A stretch of DNA of 64,000 nucleotides from Telmatactis stephensoni. Its lineage: Eukaryota; Cnidaria; Anthozoa; Actiniaria; Isophelliidae. Below, piece by piece: positions 1 to 18,100 of the stretch. Made by a program: the position numbers and the translations under genes. The notes beneath the pieces were generated by a model, which was given only the letters and a program-made list of their open reading frames with translations, made no database searches and was not told the origin of the DNA. The stretch spans positions 124,001-188,000 of the forward strand of contig JALIZF010001939.1 in NCBI GenBank assembly GCA_029948255.1, written 5' to 3'. Each line of letters begins with the position of its first letter. Within the stretch, counting starts at the first letter, position 1.

Positions 1-26
1 ACTCCAAAGAGAGTTTTTCCTGTCAG

Positions 27-3000
27 ATTGCTAAAATGGCTTTTAGTTTCCAATACACCAGGTACTCTTCCATCGGTCAAATTCTTCTTGGTGGTCTTTG
101 TATCATCTTTGGTATCGCCGATAGAGCTACCATGTACAGGAGATATTATACTTTCCATACAGAATCGGTGGTTCCAATATGGATGGGTGTTTGGGTAAGT
201 GGCAATTTCCTTGTTCAGAGAAAGTTCAAGTTATTCACAGTTATTGTTACCACATTTTGGCTCGAACTAACTCCCTTCGAAGACAAATCTTCGATCGTTC
301 TGAACACTGTTCTAAAAGTAGTAATTAAGCTCTAAATTATAAACTGATCGTAGTGACATTTTTCTTTTTGTTTGTTTTGAAATAAATTTATGCATGTTTG
401 GTTCATGTTTCCGATACCTTTGTTTTTGACACTCTGCCTTAAAAATGTAACATAAAAATTTTATCAATTTTCAAGTTAACTAGTAAACTAAGAGGCCATA
501 ATACCAAGAGAGCGAAACTGGTATTGATGTCTGTGTGATGTGCTTGGCGCTTGAAGTTATTTTTAGTAACAGGAAATTGACGTCATCGCGTGCGCAGACA
601 ATGAAATTTGATTGGTGGAGGAACAATGGTTTGTATAAATCAAAATTCTATTGTTTGAGTGCCTTGAGCATCAACTTCCTGTTACTAAAAATAACTTTAA
701 GTGCCAAGCACATTGCACAGACATCAATCTGTGGGTTTGTTCTCTTAGTATGATGGTCTCTTTAGTAAACCTTTTTCAAATTTATCTTTATGCTTGAAGT
801 TGAAAACAACAACGATGACAAACAAAAACAATTAAAACAAAAAATATGGCTAAGGATATTCTTATTTATACATTTAACAATAAAGTTCAGTATTAACGTG
901 TTAGAGTATGTTGTCTTGAGACTTGTTACTCCACATATTGTTTAGTGACGTACAGCATTTTGGGGTACCAAATGTTATATTATCAAGTAAAAGTCTGCCA
1001 AGTGATCCAAGTTTATATTTGAATTTATTAATAAACCAGTGCGTAAACAAAAAATAAGAGATAACTAAGCAGCCTGTTTGACAAATAGTATAGCAACGTC
1101 CAATATTGTACATTCAAGCTTGGATAGATTTCTTGAATGAAAAGATTTTGTAGATCAGACATGAAATCATCTTTTGTATTTCTTATGAACATTGAATAAT
1201 TATTTGAGACTCATCAATAGGAATGCATTTCCATCTTCCTGTTGAAGGTGCTGATGAGTGGAGAATCTAAAGGAATTTCTAAAGGAAGATCTGAAACTTT
1301 TTGTAATAAATCATTACTGACATTATTTTGTTGTTTATGGCATGAATTCCAGTGTAATTTATTGCAAATTATGTGTGCTATACACAGCTTGACGCCTTCA
1401 CGAACATGCCAGAGCATGAAAGATCCTATATATATATATATATATATATATACAGGCAGTCCATTATTCATCATTTCTATTTCTGCACTATATATAGATT
1501 GTTATAACCGGTGTCATTGGTTTTGCTGGATCCAACCGCATCCCAAACAGTGATAGACCATCTGCGTCATTGGTAAGAATTTAATCTTTGTCCCAAACTC
1601 TTACTCAGTGGCTTCTGTATACTCATACTGTGGCTGATGGGAGTTTGCAGTGCAGGAAACCCTTCAATTATGTAGTGTTTGTAGGTTGTTTCTTAGTCCA
1701 AAAGCTTGACAACTCAAAATACAAGATCACAGACTTTATACTTGAAAAAACAAATACAGATAAACAAGTTAAAATTGGTCTGGTGTGCTTCCTTGCAGTC
1801 TCATTGATGCCATCTCATTTGCAGATTGGAACATATCTTGGATTCAGTGTTGTCTCTGTTGTTTTTGCGGGAGTGATCGTCATCATGTACAGTGTTGGCA
1901 TTGCAGGAATTCTTGAAGGAAGACCTTGTTCCCAGCAATTGCAGTATAGGGGGGGTTACTATGACCACTACAACCGAATATATGTGACACGAGCACCTTA
2001 TTCCCTGGAACGACAATGCAATACCAGTGTTGGCTTGGGTTCCATGATCATCATTTTTGCAGTCATCGAGTTTTTAGTTGGAATCTGGGCATGTATTTGT
2101 TGTTGTTCAGGGGGATGTGGTTGCTGTGATTGTTGTCAGCCTCCAACAGCCCATCCTCAAATGGTATGTGTTTCTCTTTTATTAATAAAAAAATCAGTCA
2201 TTGTGGAACAGAATGTTATTTCGTCATCCATGTTCTTTTAATTGTTACTCATTTTGCTGAAGCCCCTTCCCCCCACTCTTTTACGAGAAGTGGTATTTCT
2301 AGTAAGAATACAGTTAAAAAATCCTGTCACAATCAAATATTTTATTGTTTGCTATCAAGGACTAATTGAAAGGTTGAAATTAATGGTCTATTGACTTTCT
2401 TGATTTTTTTTCCATGATATAAAATAATATAATTAACTTTCCTATGCTAAAAAATCAATGTCTGGACATCCATCAAAAAGTCACTTTTTTTCGTTTTCAC
2501 AGGACTAACCCCTTCATTATTGGTGGATGCATATATGAGATACTCTATTTTGATTTTACCAACTACACAAATGAAACCCTTGGGTTTAAAGTGTTAAAAG
2601 AACACACGAATTATCATGTTTTTATGCAAAAACCAGATCATAATATAATTTGTGTGAGCTTGGGCAGCTCTACTTTTGGTCGAACCAATCTTTTTATCAA
2701 CATTTAGGTGTACAGTGATCTGAGAGATTCCCATATACTAATAATTTAGTATTATTGTTCATAGGGACAAGTCGTTTACATTCAGACCCAACATGGCCAA
2801 GCTGCTTATGTTATGACCCAGGGTGCCAATGGAGTCCCTATTGCAGTACCTGCAGCCATGCCAACAAGTTCAGTTGTGATAGCTCAAGGCCAGCCTCTTA
2901 TGCAGCCACAGAACCAACAAGTCCAACCAGCACCAGTTCCACAGGTTTGAGTATAGAGTAGCAAAGTGATATGATAATACCATAAAAAAGAAATTTCCAA

Positions 3001-3768
3001 TCTATAGAATATTTCATAGTCTCCCTCGCAGCCGTGTTTAGCCTCGTCACGCAACGCTCCCTCGGAAAAACACGGCTGCTTCAGTGGGCGCTACATTCCA
3101 TTCCAATTGTATCAGTTGTCCAATCAGAAGATACATCAGCAAACGGTCCATTTCCCGTGTTCCGGAAATAAGTTTTATATCTGTCAACACCACAAAGAGA
3201 GTAAACATTGCACTACCAAAAATAAGTTTCAAATTTTTGAATACGAAAAGATATATAAAGATGGAAGATCAGCAAAACTTTCTTCTTTGTATATTTCTCT
3301 GAATGATACTAGACACTTCGAATGAAACGAAGTGAAGTGTTTGTAAACTGGCTGTTGTTTTGGGATCCGAGGTTAATCCAATTATTCTCCAAGTCAACGG
3401 AACGCTATATGTAGACCTTTTGTCATTTTTGGCGCGAATGACTCCTTGATTTTGAGAGTCAAGCTCTGATTGGTTAAGGACTTGGAATGGAATGTAGCGC
3501 CCATTGAAGCAGCCGTGTTTTTCCGAGGGAGCGTTGCGTGACGAGGCTAAACACGGCTGCGAGGGAGACTAAATATTTCATGGAAATTGGTTAAATATTC
3601 ATTTGAATTAATCTGGCTTTTCAGGTTGTCTATCCAACACCATATACTAGTGCTGGTGCATGGGCTGGTGCTGGAGCAGGAGCTGGAGCTCCTGGTGGAC
3701 AGCAGCAGCAGCCACAGCAGCAGTATCAAACCAAAGGGAGTGACCAACCCCCAGCTTATCAAGTATAG
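27..3768 (+). CDS. MS4A/CD20-like four-pass membrane protein, probably 5' partial
   Basis: Five exons fit with phase-0 junctions: 27-194, 1498-1572, 1825-2163, 2765-2944 and 3625-3768 (TAG). From the ATG at 36 this gives 298 residues. Four hydrophobic segments are visible: residues about 12-30, 46-64 (spanning the first junction), 79-107 and 140-162. The fourth is followed by a Cys-rich juxtamembrane stretch (CICCC and CGCCDCCQPP). The cytoplasmic C-terminus is Gln/Pro-rich, with an Ala-Gly run and a QQQQPQQQ stretch ending in QPPAYQV. The TM1-TM2-TM3-loop-TM4 layout with Gly-rich helices matches the MS4A (CD20-like) superfamily, whose members modulate receptors and channels in the plasma membrane. 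The assignment is by architecture only; a tetraspanin is less likely because the large loop lacks a CCG motif. A good acceptor sits just before base 27, so the ATG at 36 may be the start after a UTR intron or an internal Met of a longer protein that begins off the left edge. Confidence 0.7.
489..762. mobile_element. MITE family CAAGAGACC, copy 1
   Basis: Terminal inverted repeat YAAGAGRCCAT at both ends, with longer inner arms. Flanked by a perfect 8-bp duplication TAGTAAAC at 481-488 and 763-770, typical of hAT elements. It lies in intron 1 of the MS4A-like gene. Other copies: 10876-11380 and 24037-24177. Confidence 0.75.
1428..1453. repeat. (TA)n microsatellite
   Basis: About 12 alternating TA units in intron 1 of the MS4A-like gene. 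Confidence 0.8.
3017..3571. mobile_element. 555-bp MITE with about 85-bp inverted ends and 9-bp target duplication
   Basis: The ends TAGTCTCCCTCG and CGAGGGAGACTA are inverted copies, and the similarity continues through the ACACGGCTGC and GGAATGTAGCGCCCA segments. The flanks AATATTTCA at 3008-3016 and 3572-3580 are identical, a 9-bp duplication as made by Mutator-like elements. It is in the last intron of the MS4A-like gene. Confidence 0.8.
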
Positions 3769-6047
3769 GCGGGTATGGATGTAGTGAAACCAAGAAGGCG
3801 GGTATAGCCATAGTCAAACCAAGGAGCCAGAAATCACTTCAACTGTATAGTTAACCAGCTGCATGGAGGTCATTTTCCAAACTCATATTCCTTGGAGATG
3901 TACGCCATATAGAAGACATTTGTATTCGCCATTCCAAAGACTTCCAACACTCACTTTGAATCAGGGTAGTGTTTTGGTTTTACATGTATGAAAAAAATAT
4001 ATTTGTGACATCATCTACTCTTGGTCAAATTGTTTCTTTTATTTTGTCCCTCCAATGTTTTACAATGTTTTCATTTCTTCAGGGAAATTTGAAAAAGCTC
4101 GTCCCTTAAAATGGTACCATGATTTAAAGGGAGTGTTAACTTCAGAATGGCAAATATTTAAATTGCCAGTAGTAAGCATAGAAGAGTGAAAGTCTCTTTT
4201 ACTCAAATATAAGGTCAAGCCTTCAAATATTTACAGGAACCAATCTTAAATTAATTTTATAGACAATGAAACCTTTCTACAAGAGAATATCTCTACAAAT
4301 TGAAAAACCACCCAATCTTACCCATAAGATGGCTAAAGAGGGATTTCATTGCAGACATGTTTGTGGTCAAAATAATGGTGATTTTTTCCCAAGAGAAATA
4401 AAATCTTTTGTTACTGTATTCAAAAACTTTCTATATAACATAGATACAATCTTACGCGCGCTCTGATTGGCCAGAAAGCTATGAACTATTTGCCCATGGG
4501 CTGCACTGCGCGCGCTATCTTCGTCATTGTCTTTTTCAAATAGTTCGTTTTTTAGATGGCGACACATATAATGCGCACTCTGATTGGCTGAAAAACCTAT
4601 GAACTATTTAACAAATAGATTCCATTTTTCCGTGCGTCTGTACTCTAATCGATGCACAGATGACGTCAAAATGTGGTGAGAACAAAAAAGTACGCCACGA
4701 GACGAAGTCGAGTGGCGTGACTGTTGTTCTCACCACATTTTGACGTCTTCTGTGCATCGATTAGAGTACAGACGCACGGAAAAATGGAATCTATCTGTTT
4801 TATATAATATTTATCGAAACATTCCAACCAATCAGAGCGCGCGTAAGATTCGATGACGCCATCTATGTGTGTGTACTCTCATCACACATGGTTGTTCGAC
4901 CAATCAGAGCGCGCGTAATATACCAATTATTATATAATTCCCCATGGGCTGCACGGCTCCGTTTTTAATGTTCTAGGCTCTGTTATAAATCAATTAGACA
5001 ACAGAAAGCCGCTTGCCCATTGCGTTATAGACGTACTTGAGAAAATGTAAAGAACTCTTAACAAACTAACTAGAGTCGCACTCAGCTACGCCTCGTGCCA
5101 CTCTTACGTTTGTTAACCGTTCTTTATATTTTCTCTCGTGCATCTATAACGCCATGGGCGCGCGGCTTTCTGTTGTCTAATTGATAAATTGTACTTGCCC
5201 ACAAACATGGCTGCCATGACATCCCTCTATTGTAGAAAGATTCATGTTTAGCTACAATATAGAAGCCTTGTAGTAAAATCTCTGTGAAAGAACATTTTTG
5301 CATTTAGCTACAAAACCAAGGGCGATCGATGTGCATACTGATATCTACATTGTAGCTAGAGAAACCCTTGTATTTAAGCTAGTTTTTATTACTATAGCAA
5401 CTGAGTTGCGTACTCTACTAAGATAGTATTGTTTAAGTTATTAGCTGCTGGCCAGTTTTAAAAGTATATAAAAAATGTCAAGGCAAAGTTGTAAAAATTG
5501 ATAGCAAGTGCATGACAATAAACTATGTATTTGTATTTTTCGAATCATCCTCAAAAAATTTTTTTGAGACTGATTTCAAAATAGCCTTGTATGAATCCGT
5601 GTTTAGTTTAGTCACGCAAAGTAACGCTCTCTCGTGACGAGACAAAATTTCACTTTTCACTTTGTATCGGAAGATTGAGGTGTATGAGCGATTACCACAG
5701 GTAGCCCGGAGAGCCGACATACCGAATGATACTGACATACCAAATTAAATCAGTCTAGTTTTTGTTTTGTTTTCTTAAAATTTTCAAACCGACACTAGAA
5801 CGGTGCAATCTCTAGCTGGGGAAAATCGCAAATAGGTTTTTGAAAGATACACGTAGGGGTGGGGTGTGTGAATGCATGGGCGCAAGGGTTTATTTAATCG
5901 CTAGTTTGTTATAAATCCTATAAGTTCTCTCAACTAGAACTTCGTTAATGAAACTTGTTTTTACTCGACGGGCGAGTCTTAATGTTCAAATTTTTTGTCC
6001 GTCAAAATGCAGATGATATCTATAGCGCATGCTCAGCCGATGAAGGT
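3769..6047. other. Intergenic and 3'UTR region, MITE-rich
   Basis: No gene recognised. The first few hundred bases are probably the 3'UTR of the MS4A-like gene. Beyond that are nested palindromic elements with GCGCGCTCTGATTGG ends (about 4455-4940 and 4940-5190) and a pair of segments around 4340 and 5210 with inverted ACAAACATG/GCTGCC ends. Confidence 0.6.
4613..4936. mobile_element. Palindromic MITE with CRE-like sites, copy 1
   Basis: Arms AGATTCCATTTTTCCGTGCG to CGCACGGAAAAATGGAATCT (4617-4793) fold on a short loop. Each arm has CTAATCGATGCACAGA or its inverse next to a GACGTCA-type motif. The right part adds CAATCAGAGCGCGCGTAA twice and ends near TTATATAAT. Copies are at 20106-20395 and 34577-34905 (opposite orientation). 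Confidence 0.7.
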
Positions 6048-13196
<7,149 letters not shown>

Positions 13197-14981
13197 ATTC
13201 CATGTGTCATTTTCTCCAGAAAGCTCCACATAGATGTAAATACGATCAAAAGCTGAATAACAAGACAAACACTAAACCGCAAACTAGTCTCGAGCGATCT
13301 TTCACTTTTGTACGACAAATTATTCATATATGACCATTTAGCTGATTTGCACCTATTTTTCTGCTGAGGGAAGACGAAGGAGTTTTTTCAAAATTTCGAT
13401 TTCATAAAATGGCTTCCTGCATCTGCAGTCATGACTCATTTTGGTCATAAAAGGATATAGTGTATAAAACTGATGTTAATACTTTTTGGTCTTAAGAAAC
13501 TAAGCTGTATAATACTTTTAAAAGGAAATGACTTTTTGATCTGAAGTAAAACAATAACAAAATCAAAAACACATTTCTTGTACGAAATAGGGTAAGGGGT
13601 TCATTTGCCCCATGTACTGAGGGAATCCGGAATCCGGAATCCACGAAAAAATTAATTTTGGAATCCGGAATCTAGCACTTGGAATCCGGAATCCGGTCCG
13701 TGGAATCCGGAATCCAGTCCTTGAAATTCGGAATCCGGCCATTTGAATTCATAAGACAGCCCCAGGAATCCGGAATCTAGCACTTGGAATACAGAATCCG
13801 GTCCTTGGAATCCGGAATCCGGAATCTTGCATCATGGCGGATTCCTTTACATGGGGCGAGGTTCATCAAGAGCGACGCACCCCCACCCCCACCCACATTT
13901 TCGAGAATTACCCCCTCCCCCTGGGAGTCATAACAACTGCTTTCCCTTCTTTGAATTCCCTTTAATCAAAGCGTGGAGGTTGTTTGGATAGCTCAATTGT
14001 GCTCAATTTATTTAAGTTAGCTGAAGCCACAATAATACGGCAATAAAAAGGTTTTTCTACTGCTAGGGTTTTATATATTGTTAATTAGTTTTTTATGTAA
14101 TATATATATGTGCATCTCCAGCAACCGATTAACGTTTAAACAGTTCTGGCCATTAATGTACATATTGAGTCTGTAGTCATTACTGTCAGCGGTGCTTCTT
14201 GAAAGGCTGAAGGGTTTTTCTATAGATGACCTAAATACAGAGGTAAGGATATGAACTGAAGAATTTCTGTGAACAACTTTATACTGAAACAGAGACCTTG
14301 CCTGTCCGACTTTGTCGACCTTATCATATTAGAGTGATTCTCATTTGACCGAGAAAGAAAAATGACTATTTAGTACGTACTATCTATGTTGCACACTTTT
14401 AGTTGGTGTTTGTGCTCTACAGGGAAGTCGTTTAAAATTTACATTACCAAGTAAATTAACTAGCTTGCTTTAGTTAACCAGACCTTAATCCAAAGTGAAT
14501 TAGCAAGCTAGTACTAAATACTAAAACCAAAAATGAATAATAGGTGGCCTTTCAGTTGCGGCACTGAAGTCCCCCATGCCACTTTTCAGGAGAAATTATA
14601 ATTTCAGTATTAAGAATACAGTTAAAAAGCTTCATCGCAACCACATTTTACGTTATCGATTCCTTCGGGAATCAAAAGACAATGAAGCGGCAGCCATGTT
14701 GGATGAACAAACAACAGACCCCAATAAGAAATCGTTTGTTGAAGTTCATCCAAGATGGCTGTCGTGACGTCACATGCAACCCAACAATAGTGTAAGAGCC
14801 GAGTAAAAGATATATGTCTTCTGAGGGACGGACCATTAGATTTTTGAGGGGAGGGGGGGGGGGGGTTGTTTTCAAAAAATTCGAGCACAGCTTTAAACCA
14901 AGAAAAAATATCGTGCAGGGCAACAGCTCCAAAAAAAATTCGTGGCAAAGAAAAGTGGTTTTGCTGACTTTTCCTTTCTGT
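13197..14981. other. Spacer between the two receptor genes
   Basis: About 1.8 kb that should hold the promoter of receptor 1 and the 3' end of receptor 2. Besides the GGAATCC element it holds a degraded palindrome near 14620-14770 (GCAGCCATGTTGGATGAAC and its inverse). No gene seen. Confidence 0.55.
13606..13857. mobile_element. Element with GGAATCCGGAATCC reiteration
   Basis: TGCCCCATGTA at the left and TACATGGGGC at the right are inverted. The interior is a degenerate tandem array of GGAATCCGGAATCC with CTTGGAATC spacers. It lies between the two receptor genes. Confidence 0.65.
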
Positions 14982-15170
14982 TTAGTTGGATGTTTCCTTG
15001 GTTTTCTTGATGCCAATAATAGCCGCATACTCCACAGACTGATAAGGGGGTGGTCTGACTGGAGGAGATGATGCGTTGTTGTTGCTGAACTCTGCTAAAT
15101 CTGCATACGTGATTTGTGGCTGTGGCTCCTGCTGCTGCTGCTGCTGCTGTTGTTGTTGTTGTCGCTTGTC
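14982..15170 (-). other. ITIM exon of receptor 2
   Basis: Acceptor ttttaatcag, phase 0, 63 codons including TAA. It encodes a run of eleven Gln, ITYADL, a PPVRPPPY stretch (SH3/WW-type ligand) and VEYAAI. The two ITIM tyrosines are about 27 residues apart, a spacing compatible with a tandem-SH2 phosphatase. Confidence 0.7.
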
Positions 15171-18100
15171 CTGATTAAAATGGTATACCAAGTGTTAGTT
15201 CTAACATTCAGTCAACTGCATAAAGGTTGTAGTTTCCCATAATAACATATACACAAATCTAATTAATAAGCAATATCACAGTATAGAGACATAAGCGATC
15301 GTTTTATATTGCTCTTATAAAATATTTAACGTTTTTGGTACATGGTAGCCAGCCAATCAGCACGCGCGTTATATCTCAAATATTTTATAAATGAATATGT
15401 GAATCAATCCCACTTTTTGTATGCCATGGTATACTAACTGTTAAAATCTACGTAGATTTGAAAAAAATCTTACAGGGGATGAAATAATAGGCTTGAATAA
15501 AAGTTTCAAGTCGAGGCTATCGGGCAAGTTTCTGTACATTTCTAGTACTTTCGGCCCCATAGCCTCGAATTGAAAACTTTGAAAGTCATTGGATTGTACT
15601 TTCTATATCAGCTATTGGATTGATGCCTGATAAATAGATGGATAGATAAATGAATAATAAACTATTAAATGGATGGACATGTAGATTGATAGAATCCCCC
15701 AGATTTTAAAGTTTATTTAAGTATCCAAAATCTTCTAGCTTTCTTTTTTCAGCTTGTGCACAAACTGCTTCGCTTTCTTTGCAACTTTTAGAAAGTGATA
15801 GAAATCCCTTTACAATTGAATTTACCTCCGAATTTACTGAATTTTCTTGCTCCTCAGACGTACTCTTTGATTTTACACTAGAACCGGACTTTCTTATTCT
15901 AAAACTTCTCTTCTTCTTTTTATCCACGGAGGCATACAAAGCCTCTTGTCTGGTTTCGTCGCCTGTGGTGGTCAGCGGCGTTTCCATGGTAACATTCTCG
16001 TACACAGGGTTTTTATTACGAGTACTGTTGTTGTGGAAAGTTGTAAAAGGTACAAAGGAACTGTCATCGGTAACTTCATTGATATTAACTGTAGTAGATA
16101 CTGTTGGTACTTCTCCATATTGCTTTCCTCTTTTGGATCTGTTGCTATGCAACGAACAAAATATTAGTCCTCTGCTATTCTATACTATGGAGGAGTCATT
16201 CAAAAAAAAAACAATCCTTCCCCCTCCCCTCCCTTGTGAGGCGACAAACATATAATTAATTCAGGACCTAAATATTAACTGATTATTTCTTTATCTATTC
16301 TAAATTTATTAATCACTTACAAATCATCAGAAGAGCTTTTGCATTTCACTAAAAGAAAGGAAGCATAAAAAAGGATTTCAGTAATAGTACGTTAACTTAA
16401 TGATCAAATGAAAAACAAATGAATTCATCTGTTTTGCGTGGCTACTGAGTGTGTATTTGCTGCTCTTACTTTTCTTTCGTTTCTTCCAAAAATATACTGC
16501 AAACACCAGACCAACGCCAACGATAAGTAAAACACTGAGTACCACAGCAACAGGAACAATAAAACCTTTCTTAGAGAACTTTTTCTCCACTTGGAATAAA
16601 GAAAACAGATATTTTAGGTGAGAATTTAAGGATTGAGAATTATCAACATTGGAAGAAAGAAACAAGAAACATGAGAGACGAAGAAAGAAGAGAAGAGAAA
16701 AGGGAAAGGAAGGAAAGGAGGGTGGCTGGTGGCAGGAGGGGAGAGTCTGTTAGGAAGACCAAACTGGCAAACTCAAGTAACTCAGACAAACATGTACATG
16801 ACACGTAAATATTACAGAATGGATACAAATATATAAATTGTATAGGAAAAATGGATAACGACTGATAAACAGTTATTTAGAGAAGAGACAGTGGAGGGAA
16901 CATTTGATTTAACTGATGAGGGAAGGAATCTCCAAAATGAAAGATGTTTAACATGGTAATTCTTCTAAGGTACCTGATTGCTTTCTTGTGAAAGTTAGTG
17001 GTGTTGTCATCATTGTTGATGGTGATACACTTGAGGTGCTCGTAGAATCAGTAGGTGTGACTGTGTTTTTTGGTTTTAAACCACTGTTTAAGGTGGTTCT
17101 AGGAGTTGTTTCCTGAGTTGTCGAGGTTTGAGTTGGTGTAGTGTCAGCTAATGTTGTTGGACTTGTAACTGGAAATTAAATCGTTTCACAAATCGTGAAT
17201 AATAACTTGGAAGCAAAACAATTCCAAAATTAGACTCCTTTGCAGTTTTTTAAGTTTTTAAGTTGCCGATGACAGCCAGTAAGCCAGCCAGCCAGAAGTG
17301 AATGATTGCTTACAAAGAAATAGCTGAGAAAACGCACTCAGAACTGAGTTCCTTACCAGCTGTAGAAGATTTAATCGTAGCTATTGTTGTTGGTTGTGTA
17401 CTTGACGAAGTTACTCCCATTTTATCGTCACACCCTACTGAATGGTAATTGCATTCAACAATACAGTTTAGTCAAAATCGTTGAGTATGGTTCCAGTTAT
17501 AGTTTTGTTACTAGTAAAGTATCAAAACTCCTACATGACACTTTGATTTAGTTTGAAATTAAAGTGAGTGAAAGAGCTTAAGGTAGCTCGGTCTAGTTTT
17601 TTTCACGGTCAACTAGCGACGTTTAAACAGCCGTAGCTCCCGCTCCAGAGCGTCTTTTGCCAAGATCTTTTCACACTTATCTAGATATAGAATGAAGTTT
17701 TTAAAAAAGTATATTTTATTGAAATCCGTTTTATTTTAGTGAAGAAATCATTATGTCGTCTTCTTTACTTAAAACTCATTTTCGAGAAAAATCGGTCTAA
17801 ACTTTTAGAGCCACATATCCAACGGTAAAGTTGTTAGTTAGGTCTACATTCTGAGGAAGTGACAAAAAAATCGTACTCATAGTTTTTGAATAAAAACGGT
17901 TTTATTTTTTTGTATACAAAAATTCATATGTTTTGTACTATTTACGATAACAACCTACTCTGACAAGATACAACAAAATCCTTGCTCCCAGTTATTGCCA
18001 GGACTTAGTTCTACACTTTCTGTGATTTTCAATAGATTCGGCCAAGACAATGATTTTTAAGAGTGGTACAAGTCATGTAATATTTTTGTTCATTTTCTCG

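Noticed and set aside
1214..1553. Overlapping frames with Ile-Tyr repeats
   Set aside because: They cross the TA microsatellite in an intron; only 1498-1572 is part of the MS4A-like gene.
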